Shown here piece after piece: positions 14,701 to 26,854 of a DNA stretch of 64,000 bases. The DNA is taken from positions 70,333,512-70,397,511 of the forward strand of contig CM036759.1 of NCBI GenBank assembly GCA_020796225.1, read 5' to 3'. Each line of letters begins with the position of its first letter. The first letter of the stretch is position 1. Below the pieces are notes generated by a model that was not told where the DNA came from, made no database searches, and saw nothing but the letters and a program-made list of their open reading frames with translations. Origin of the DNA: Arion vulgaris (Eukaryota > Mollusca > Gastropoda > Stylommatophora > Arionidae). The translations under genes were made by a program, and so were the position numbers.

Positions 14701-17700
14701 GTTACTAATGCCATCATTTTTATTCAACATGTTACTGAAACTGGCCGTAACACTAAATTAGTTTTAGGACCAATATCTGTAACAAAGCCATTTTTATAGA
14801 TTTGATTTGTGGCATGAATCAGCTCTCACAGCCTCCCTACGACCAATCACATCTGATACCATGCTACAGTATAACTATAGATGTGGTACATTAAAATGCA
14901 GGTTTTCTGCTTGTAAAATCTTACAGTTATAGTTTGTTTACAAATCTGTGTCCTCTAGGATGGTATGCATACACTTTGACCAAAATGAAGACATCCACAA
15001 GAAAAGTGGGTACAACATCAGTAGGCTACTGAACTTCATCAAGAAACAACAAATTAAATGGTTAGGCCACTTAAGCAGATTACTAACAGACAGTGCACCT
15101 CAAAAAGCAACGTTACTCCAATACGGTGGCTACAAATCAAAAGACCATCCATGAAAAAGGTGGACTTCAGATATAACAGAGGTTACGAAAAACACTGTTT
15201 ATTAAGCACACACAAAAGCCTGTTCTTGAAATCTCTTCTTATCCTGACGCTGTGATTCGGAACAGGATTAGAGAAGACAAGAAGTAGAAGACTGACGGAA
15301 ATTTGGATGTGCCTGTCCTACATGCAGTAGAGGCCTAATTGGGGGGCAACATACTCATGTTCTTGGTGCAAACCGCACAGATTATAAAGATTGTTTAATT
15401 TTGGTTGATAAGACCAAACCAAGATTAAAAGATTGTTTAACTGTGATAAAACACCCACAGATTATAAAGATTGTTTTACTTGATTGATAAGAACACACCA
15501 CACAGATTATAAAGATTGTTTAACTTGATTGATAAGAACAAACCACACAGATTATAAAGATTGTTTAACTTGATTGATAAGAACAAAGCACACAAATTAT
15601 AAAGATTGTTTAACTTGGTTGATAAGAACACACCCCACAGATTATAAAGATTGTTTAACTTGGTTGATAAGACACAAAACCACAACAGATCATAAAGATT
15701 AGTTAACTTGATTGATAATAATGAATATAAACACAAAATAGATTTAGGTTACTAGCTCTAACACAACCACTCGGTAACCGAGGAGAATATTGTCCAATAG
15801 AACACAAATTTGTACAGATGGGTAATTGTTGCGACTTTAAAAAATAAATTCCGCCTTTATAGTACCCCATCTTCTTAGTTATACTGTAGCATGTTAGCAG
15901 ATCTGACTGGTCACTTGTTAATGACCTATTTTTGTTCCAGCTGCTCAAATTTGATTCTTATTTTTAACATTTCGCAGACTGCAAAACTTGGATTTGGTTA
16001 TGCCTAAAAGGAGGAACCACCTACACTGTAGTCGATCCGTGAACACTGTAAGACGAGTTCCCAGCACACAGTTAGATATTAAACAGATCGAACGTGATCT
16101 TTTAACACGGGACCGGAGGAGAAGGTTTGACATTTTAGTTAGAGAGGGTAATGTACCCAGACGAACAGCCACCAAATCAAATCATGCATCCAATCAACAA
16201 AAATACTGTACGTCACTTTCTCAAACATGCCTGTCTCGGGATAGATCCTGCGGCAATTCTAGATCAGTCGATTCGAACAGAGATGTTGGGATAGAACACG
16301 TACACTTACGTAGTAACGATATAGACATAACGAACCTTGGACTCTGTGATACAAAGCCACTCTCACAGCCAAATTGCAGCATTAACGACATTAACTTGAA
16401 CGCTCAGTACCCAGGACGGTCACGGGCGGGTAATCGTAGACATCAAGTAGGAGCTGGTCGGGTTGGACGACCTCGAAAACAAAACAGATGTACAAATTAT
16501 GAGGTCATGAGATTGCCAATTAAGCCTGTAATAAAAATCTCTGTAAGTTACATATTTTTTTAAACTTTGAAACTGGTTTTGTTTTTGAATATATACATAG
16601 TCTTGTCTTATTCACATGTGCCGTGAAGCGTCGTCAGGAATTTCAGTTTTCTATCCTCTGCCAGGTGTGTTGCATCTGTAGTTGTTAGTCTTTGATTTCA
16701 CAGGATATCGGTGATGTTATCTATCCATCTGTTTCATGGTCTTCCTCAGGCTCTGCATCCTGGTTGCGAATTGTTATAGGAGTGAGATGGTAGTAGATCT
16801 GGTTTCATTCTCATTAGGTAAACCATTATGTAACATTGACTTTTTTAACAGTTTATTTCAATCTATCCGTATGTACATTGATCTTAAACATTTTATTTTA
16901 TTTGATAACCATGACATCCTTATCTCTGGCACTAAGAGCAGCAACACTTGCACACCATTCTTCTCTATTCTTGGCCATCTTCTGTATTGTATTTCAGCTG
17001 TGATTCATTTAACATTCCACATGGACAATTCATCATCATCTTTATATTAATTAACAGCGGTAACAACTCAACATTTGTGTACTAGCAGTTCTAGGACAGT
17101 TCTCTGCTGGGTGTGTACTTAAAATGCTCGTCTGTAGAACTAGGCAATGGAAGCCGTAAAAAATAATTTTTTAGCTTGAATCCTGTGTTTAGTAGTATGT
17201 TTTTTTCTGAAAGTCCCTAATTCTTGTTCGCTGTACTTTATTGATGATATTCATTAGCTGTGGTGCTTCCACTGGGGTTCTTTAAACTCCTTATTCTCTT
17301 CTGACAGTTCTCAGATTGGCAGCGGATGTGAAGAGAAGGTTTTAAACTCCTTATTCTCTTCTGACAGTTCTCAGATTGGCAGCGGATGTGAAGAGAAGGT
17401 CTTAAACTCCTTATTCTCTTCTGACAGTTCTCAGATTGGCAGCGGATGTGAGGAGAAGGTCTTAAACTCATTATTCTCTTCTGACAGTTCTCCGATTGAC
17501 AGTGGATGTGAAGAGAAGGTCTTAAACTCCTTATTCTCTTCTGACAGTTCTGAGATTGGCAGCGGATGTGAAGAGAAGGTCTTAAACTCCTTATTCTTTC
17601 TGACAGTTCTCAGATTGGCAGCGGTGTGAAGAAAGGTCTTAAACTCCTTATTCTCTTCTGACAGTTCTCAGATTGGCAGCGGATGTGAAGAGAAGGTTTT

Positions 17701-20700
17701 AAACTCCTTATTCTCTTCTGACAGTTCTCAGATTGGCAGCGGATGTGAGGAGAAGGTCTTAAACTCATTATTCTCTTCTGACAGTTCTCCGATTGACAGT
17801 GGATGTGAAGAGAAAGTTTTAAACTCCTTATTCTCTTCTGACAGTTCTCAGATTGGCAGCGGATGTGAAGAGAAGGTTTTAAACTCCTTATTCTCTTCTG
17901 ACAGTTCTCAGATTGGCAGCGGATGTGAGAGAGGTCTTAAACTCCTTATTCTCTTCTGACAGTTCTCAGATTGACAGTGGATGTGAAGAGAAGGTCTTAA
18001 ACTCCTTATTCTCTTCTGACAGTTCTCCGATTGACAGCGGATGTGAAGAGAAGGTCTTAAACTCCTTATTCTCTTCTGACAGTTCTCAGATTGGCAGCGG
18101 ATGTGAAGAGAAGGTTTTAAACTCCTTATTCTCTTCTGACAGTTCTCAGATTGGCAGCGGATGTGAGGAGAAGGTCTTAAACTCATTATTCTCTTCTGAC
18201 AGTTCTCCGATTGACAGTGGATGTGAAGAGAAGGTTTTAAACTCCTTATTCTCTTCTGACAGTTCTCAGATTGGCAGCGGATGTGAAGAGAAGGTTTTAA
18301 ACTCCTTATTCTCTTCTGACAGTTCTCAGATTGGCAGCGGATGTGAAGAGAAGGTTTTAAACTCCTTATTCTCTTCTGACAGTTCTCAGATTGGCAGCGG
18401 ATGTGAAGAGAAGGTTTTAAACTCCTTATTCTCTTCTGACAGTTCTCAGATTGACAGCGGATGTGAGGAGAAGGTCTTAAACTCCTTATTCTCTTCTGAC
18501 AGTTCTCCGATTGACAGTGGATGTGAAGAGAAGGTCTTAAACTCCTTATTCTCTTCTGACAGTTCTCCGATTGACAGTGGATGTGAGGAGAAGGTCTTAA
18601 ACTCATTATTCTCTTCTGACAGTTCTCCGATTGGCAGCGGATGTGAAGAGAAGGTCTTAAAGTCTAAAGGAAACAGAGAAGAACTGTGTAAAGAGAGTTG
18701 AAAAACTGTGGCCTGACTGGGGGAACAATTACTGGGCAGATGGTAGAAGGGCAACACCTACCCATGAGGCCATTACCATGTGGTGGTGGGTCAGCTTGCA
18801 TGCTCCTTTACTGCTTTTCAACTTTCTAGTTCTTTCAGATGCTCAACTTGAACACAGGGAATAAGGAGGTTTAAGAACTTGAAGGAAAGCATCCGAGCCA
18901 ATGAATATGATCATTAAATATACAGTGAACAAGTATTAGGGTCTTCCAGAAAAAAATAAATGACCGAACACAGGATTTGAACCACCAATCTTTTTTATCT
19001 GATAATTTTATTGGAGAGCTTGTTTGGTTATATTCTTGAAATGCTCTTCTATAAAGCTAGGCTATAGATGCCATAAGAAATATGGATTTGTGGTTTTAAA
19101 TCTTATGTTTGGTCATTTGTTTTAACTTGAACACAGCACATTGCCTGTTGGCAATGAGAGAGCAGACAGGCTGGCTGGTTCTGCCACTATATCAGAAGGC
19201 CAGCCAATGGATAGAGCTGATATTTTGAATGCCCTCATAGAGTGTGGCCGCAAAGAAGATTTTAATTTAAACCAATCCATGTCAGCTACTAGATTGCAGG
19301 AGCTGGGTTTGAAGATTGGAGTAGCAAGAAAAGAACAGCATAACAGGTACGTGAGTAGGCTTATCAATCAAAATCAAACTGGTACGGTCAGTCGCTGGGC
19401 GCTGTTGGAGATATTGCAAAGGAGATCGGAGCACCTATGGACATGTCCGGAGTGCAATGAAGATATTCCAAACTGAAACTGAAACAGGACATGTTTTTCT
19501 TGGACTCTGATAAGTCTAGGAGCATGATCTCCCTACATTAAGATCAGGATCTCTGGAAAATATCTCTCATCGCTTCATATGAAGAACGAATATCTTTGGA
19601 GCTAGAGACAATCACTATACCTCCTCCCCTTATGTCTCATTGTATTCTTTCTTTATCCAGGCACTATTTGCAGAGTGTGAGGCTATCGCCATATCTTAAC
19701 ATTCTAGAGATCCTCGTTATAATTACGTTATTTTGTTCTTATTTAACCGGCAAGTCACAGGAACCTTCAGTATGTATACCTTTCGACATACCTTAGGGGT
19801 CTCTGTGGCATAGAGGTTAGGTGCTCGTCTCTCGTGCCAAAGGTACCAGGTTCGCTCCCTCGAGGAGCCTTCTGGATATTTCCCAGAGATCCCTGATCTC
19901 AGTGTAGACGACCGATATAACATAGGTCCCGTGTTTAATTTGAGCACATAAAAGAACCCTTGGAAGTTCAAAATCGAGAAGAGCAGGCTGGAAAGATGCT
20001 GCCTGGGCACAATTCATGAGAAAAAGATTTAAAATAAAATACCTACAAAATATCTTCACCATCTTCAAAATTCCGTAGGAGACCCTCGACGGTGCTACGC
20101 AGTTTGTGCACTGCAGCTGAGATCTTTCTGTGTAAGAAAAGAGATCGGAGCACACATGGTTACTCACCAAAGTGCAATGATGATGGTCCAATCAATCAAT
20201 CAATCAATCAAAGCCTTCGACATCTGTTTGGGAAAACTGAGCACTATGGGTCTGCCCTGTGTGCTGTGATGCCAGTTCAGTAACCAATAACTATTTAAAA
20301 GGGTCATAGAAACGGACAAAAACGGGTAGGAGTTTATGTAATATAGAATTATATAACGCAAGCTTTATTTATATTTGTATTTACCAGCCAAAGAGAGGCA
20401 GCTGTCTGATGAGAAGCAGATCTGGAAGAAGTTATAGTCATTCTAGTAGTCAGGTAATGTTTAGTATATCAGTTTGTGTTCTAGTAGTCAGATAATGTTT
20501 AGCATATCAGTCTGTTAGTTCTAGTAGTCAGATAATGTTTAACATATCAGTCTGTGTTCTAGTAGTCAGGTAATGTTTAGTATATCAGTCTGTGTTCTAG
20601 TAGTCAGGTTAATTTGTCTCATAGTGTTCATATCAGTCTGTGTTCTAGTAGTCAGATAATGTTTAGCATATCAGTCTGTTAGTTCTAGTAGTCAGGTAAT

Positions 20701-23700
20701 GTTTAGCATATCATTCTGTATTTTTTCTGGGAATTTGTTAAAGTAGAGACATGCACTTTTAATTAGAGCTACAGTAGTGAATGTGTTAGTGAACTTGCTT
20801 CTTACACATGTAGTCCAGGTTTAAGTCCACTTTAAACACTTGACCACTCCAAATCCAAAAGATGCTGTAAATCACCTCACATGACAAAAACAAGTCCTTA
20901 TTTTCCACCTTAGGACACAACATGTGCCCCTGAATGCTCACTTACATCGCATCTAACCAAAGATTGCCCCACAATGTTAACTGTGTGACTATTCAGAAGA
21001 AACTGTCACACACCATCTCTTCCAGTGCCCTGCACTCAGTGACCTACACCACAAGTACCTACCATCATAACCAGATGTTGAAAACTCTCTCTATGATAAC
21101 ACACCACAACTCAGTCCTGTAAATTCACTGCCATGGCCTCAAATCAAAGGGCAAATGCTCAGATGACTGCTGAATCGGAAAAGTAAAGTAAGCTTAATTC
21201 TACAGTGGGCATGGAATTTTTTTCCCAACTGTAATGGCTCTCAGGTTGACCTATCCTCATTTGGATACCAGGAAAAGTACTGGGAGGTAACAGCTCTCAG
21301 GTTGACCTAGCCACAAGTGGATACCAGGAAAAGTACTGGGAAGTAACAGTGTGATGTTGACCACATCGTACATTGTGTGCCAACGGTCAATGAGAAATAC
21401 AAAATTAACACTGCATTACCCAATATACCTCAAGGTATGAATAAGGGGTTCCTTTACTTTTCTTTTTTTAATGCACTTTTAATCTAAGAACTAGACTCCT
21501 TTGTGGTGGTTATATCATGGCCTCTGTAGTAGGTACTAGAGAAGACTGTTAACATGATCCAGCAACTGTATGAGGGACTTTGTGTGGTTATATCATGGAC
21601 TGTAGTAGGTATCAGAGAAGACTGTAGTAGGTACGAGAGAAGACTGTAGTAGGTACTAGAGAAGACTGTAGTAGGTACTGAGATAAGACTGTAGTAGGTA
21701 CGAGATAAGACTGGTATCAGAGAAGACTGCAGTAGGTACAGAGAAGACTGTAGTAGGTTACAGAGAAGACTGTAGTAGGTACTAGAGAAGACTGTAGTAG
21801 ATAACAGAGAAGACTGTAGTAGATAACAGAAGACTGTAGTAGGTAAAGAGAGACTGTAGTAGGTATCAGAGAAGACTGTAGTAGTTACAGAAGACTGTAG
21901 TAGGTACTAGAGAAGACTGTAGTAGGTACGAGAGAAGATTGTAGTAGGTACTAGAGAAGACTGTAGTAGGTTACAGAGAAGACTGTAGTAGGTACGATAA
22001 GACTAGTAGGACTGAGAAGACTAGTAGGTACAAGAGAAGACTGCAGTAGGTAACAGAGAAGACTGTAGTAGGTACAGATAAGACTGTAGGTACTAGAGAA
22101 GATGTAGTAGGTAGAGAAGACTGTAGTAGGTACAGAGAAGACTGTGAGGTACTGAGACTGTGTAGGTACTAGAGAAGACTGTTAACATCATCCAGCAACT
22201 GTATGAGGGGTTGGCTTGCCAGGTTATCCATGATGGAAGACTATCAAAGAAATGACAAGTCACTACTGGTGTTAGACAATGATGCATACTATCCCCCCTC
22301 CTCCTCCTCTTGGTGTTCTTTGTTTGGGTTACACTCACAGCATATACCAAGTCCAGAAAATGCATTCAGTGGACACATGTTAAAATAAAAGAGCATAAAG
22401 AAATTGAATTTAAAACTGATAGACAAAGACTCTAAAGAAATTTTGTTTGCTTGTGTTTGTACGTTCTTCACAACCAATTTGATCATTCTTTTTGTAATAT
22501 TTAATTGATCTTTGCCAAGATCAACTATACGTTGCACCCCGGTTCTTAGGTCCCTACTTGTGTGTGGTACCATACGTGCATAGGGCAGGGCTTCCAAAAT
22601 TTTGGCCTACAGGAAATGTTTTGAGTCTGTCTCGCTGACAGTCAGTCCCCCACACATTCCCTTCCTTTGTGTATTCATTGCTCTTTAACAATCATTTTGT
22701 CGCTGTATATTTGAACTTTATGATCTTCGCTTAAGAGTATGTCTACATTATGCGCCCTTTCTGACTGTGAGGTCGTTCCACAAGAAATTTAAAATGAAAA
22801 GTAATTCACCATCTACTTAATAAGAATAATGATATTATAATAATAATTTCTCTCACGTTATACGTTACATAGGGCCTGCAAGTAATTTCTCCATACAGCT
22901 CTATCCTGGGCAACTCGCTCAATCTCCTCCATAGAACTGAGACCGATATTTCCTGCCTCTCTCAGCAAAGTTCGCTTCAGGGTCTCCTAGGTCGACCTCT
23001 CTTTCTTGAACCCTTTGCATCCCACTTCAATGCCTGCTTTGATATTCATTGATCATTTCTCCTCAAGGTGTGCCCAACATATCCCCATCTTCTCTTTCTT
23101 ATAACAGTTGTCACTAGTGGTTGACCAGACATGTCTCTGATTTCATCACTTCTCCTGAATTTGTTCCATTTTATATTCATTATTTTTCGCAGACATCTAT
23201 TTTCAAATGCATTCAACTTGCTTTCTATATCTTTAGTCATTTTTCAACTCTCGCTGGCATATGTCAGGATTGATACAACATTTGAATTGAAAATTCGTAA
23301 TTTAGTTTTAATACTATATAACTTGCAGTTCCATATTTTATTTAGACTTTTAAAAGCTGATGTTGCTTTGCCAATTCGTATTATAATTTCTTTTTAACAT
23401 TTCCTGTGCAATCAAAATTGCTACCTAAATAGGTGAATTGCTCTGTTATTTTTATCATTTTAGATTCCAGTGTGATATCTGCATTACTTGCCATAGGTGT
23501 CTTCATTATATTTGTTTTTCATAGCTTATCTGCAGTCCAACTTTTGATGCTATAGATGACAAGTTGTCTGTTTTTCTTTGCATATCTTGGTTGTTTCTAC
23601 TTAACAAGGCAATATCATCTGCAAATCCAAATCTTCTAGTTGACTATTTTCTACCCAATCGATGCCAGTTTCACCCTGCAACATTTTCGCATCACCCAGT

Positions 23701-26700
23701 CAATGGCCACTCCAAACAATAGCGGAGATAGAATACAGCCTTGCTTTACTCCGGTTTCAACCATAAACCAGTCGCTGTGTCCACCATCAGTGCGAACTGC
23801 ACACTGTGAACCATCATAGAGGCTCTTTATAATGTTTATTATTTTGTCTGGTATTCCATAGCATCTCAGAATATTCCACAGAGATTCTGTGTAGACTATC
23901 AAAGGCTTTTTAAAATCGATGAAATTTAGTATGAGTGGTTGTTGCTTCTCAATATGTTCCTCCAAAATTAGTCGTAGGGTAATTATTTGGTCTAAGCAGC
24001 TTCTCCCAGATCTAAAACCAGCTTGTTCTTCTCTCAGGGTTGTGTCCACTGCTCCTTTGATTCTATTAAGAATGATTTTGCAGAAAGTCTTGGTCATTAC
24101 TGATAATAGGGTGATCCCTCTCCAGTTGTTGCAATCTTTGAGATCACTTTTTGGGGATCTTAACAATTATTCCCTTTTCCATTGATCTGGGACAGTTTCT
24201 TCTTCCCATACTTTATTAAATAGTTCTTTCACCTGGCTAATAGTTGTATCATCAGCCGCTTTGAGCATTTCTGCAGTAATGTTGTCATCACCCACTGCCT
24301 TATTATTTATCAAGGAATGGATTGCCTCCTTGACCTCAGCTATACCTATCATTTCTTCGTTAATTGGTAGGGAGTTGTTTCTTGCCTCATCGTCAAACTT
24401 GAGTAGGACTGGTGGATCAGGTCTATTTAATATTTCTTGAAAATGTTCTGCCCATCTTTTCTATGTCAATGAAATGAGCATTTTAACTAAGATCTGTAAA
24501 CAAGCAATTCAATGAAGGTAGTAAATTTCAGTCTAAACAGTTTGTTTTTCATTACAGTCCAGGGGTAGGAATTCACGTTCAGGAAACAGAAGTGGCAGGG
24601 TAGCATCAATATCCAGATATCAGGTCACGCCACATCCCTGTAAAGACGAACAGCTTCATGGACCGCTGCAATCTTGTCTGAGGTCACCCAGACACAGGCA
24701 GACACCGTGTCAAAGGTCAGTGTTGTATGGTGTTTGGACTTTTGGTTAGACATACAAGACAGAGGCTAATGTTTAGTATGATTCTAATATAAGTCATCCA
24801 TCAAGTGTGATGATGACAACAACCTCAGACATGTGCTGTTGCACCTCTCTAGTGTGTGCAGAGGTGACTGTAGAGTCCAATCATCAAACACAATCCTCTA
24901 CCACAGGTGGGGCATACATGATCAAGGTTAGACGTGTGGGCGTTGTGTGTTCTATCTTTTCGAGCAGCTCGCTTTTTCTTTACCTTAACAATACGACGAT
25001 TCTCAGCGATTTGAGTTCCTCTTGTGTTGTTACAGCGCCACATTTGGTCATCTCGTACAAGGGATTCCCTGACTTGTCTATATCGACACATTTTAGAGAC
25101 ACTTTAAAGTGTCTATGTTCCAATGACTGTCCACTAACTGATTGTCTGCCCATTCAAGTTTGCTATACATCAACTGTAGTGAGATATGTTTATTATTCAT
25201 TGATACTTCTGTTCACTAACTGATTGTCTGCCCATTCAAGTTTGCTATACATCAACTGTAGGGGATATGTTTATCATTCATCGATACTTCTGATCAACTA
25301 ACCGATTGTCTGTTTCCCTTTTCTTCATCAACTGTGGGGAGTTTCATTATAACTCTGCAAACTGATTGTCTGCTTCCTTCAAGTTTGCTATACATCAACT
25401 GTAGGGGATACGTTATCATTCATCGATACTTCTGATCAAATATACCAGACTAGCCTGTTTACCCGTTCTTCCATGCGGGGTTTAGTTTAAATCTAAACTA
25501 CTTTTAAAGTTAAGTTGTTATCCTTTTCCGCTGATCTTCCAAGCCCATATAAACTGTAGCTCATTCCAATATCCAATAAAACCTGATACAATTGAATTCA
25601 CTTGAAAGTTGAAAAATAACAATTGGCAAATTAAATTTTTTCAGATTATTAACTTATCGATGTGTTTAAAAAAAAAAAATTGGCAGAGCGTGAGATTGAA
25701 CATGTTGTCTTTAGGATAGTAGTTGAGCATCTTATGCATTCGTCTACAGAACTTACATGTTGAAATACCCATAAATGTGTTAGTTTTCGTGGTGTGCAAA
25801 GACGTCACGTAGCTATAACATCATGATCGCTTGCATCATGTGACCGGCAACGTCGTGAAATCATGGATATACGCTTTAGGTGATTTCTATGCAGAAAGAC
25901 TATGTGCGTTAAGTTGGGAATATGGTTATAGAAATGTAAAAAAAGTATAGTTTTATAATTTTTCCCTCTTCGTATCCATGAAAGCCACCTTCTTGCCAAA
26001 TTTCAAGTCCGTAGGATGTCCAGATATCTCCAAACAATTGGGACAGACATACATTTCCATTCATCTTTGTCTTATATATATATCTAAGATATATTGATTG
26101 TTAGGACTTGGTGGGTATCAGTAGCTAAGTGGTTAACTCTTTCCACGCTTTAAGCGCACACTGCGCCACGGAAGTCGTTGCTCCTTAACCACACTGCATA
26201 GAGTTGCTTCCTTATAAAAGTTTCTAGTTTTACTTCTACTATTTTACTTATACTACTTTTTAACCTTGTTATTCTATTGGGTTGTCCAGTTTTCTTCAAT
26301 TTAGTATTTAATAATATATATATGTTTATTTATTGCGAGTAGTTGGGATCGAAATTAAAATTTTTTTTTTTTTACTTTCCTTGAATTAACTGCTTAAAAA
26401 TTGAGGAAATAAAGGGGCGTGGAAAGAGTTAAGAAATTGATTCAGATAGATGCTATATTAAAACTGTATAACTTTGAGTTTCATATTTTATTTAGACTTT
26501 AAAAATATGATATTGCTTTGACAATTAAGTAGCAAAATTTATTAACATAACCAAGATATAAACAATAAGATATATTAGTTATTCAAACAGACCTAACACT
26601 TGCAAAATTTTTGTCACCATTTGGGAGCTCACGATGTCCAGGTCACAGTCATCCAATCATGTTCCTCTGATGACCGAAGTCGATTTGCTCTAGAAAATCG

Positions 26701-26812
26701 TTTTATTTCGTTATATGGTACCGTGCAACCTCATGGACTCAACGCTCTACATTCCTATGCTTCTTAGTACTTTCTCTTCTCATGTTCCATATTCTATATG
26801 TGTATATGTTAA

Positions 26813-26854
<42 letters not shown>

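Noticed and set aside
17276..18660. CRISPR-like array
   Set aside because: Units are directly adjacent with no unique spacers, and the context is eukaryotic. The same holds for all other arrays in the window.
17908..18701. 232- and 262-codon repeat frames (SLRPSPHIRCQSENCQKRIR / VLNSLFSSDSSQIGSGCEEK)
   Set aside because: Opposite strands of the same 60-bp array, both open; earlier units are broken by indels.
22840..24470. Intact reverse transcriptase gene
   Set aside because: Motifs are in the right order but fall in several frames, with stops and a missing 5' part.
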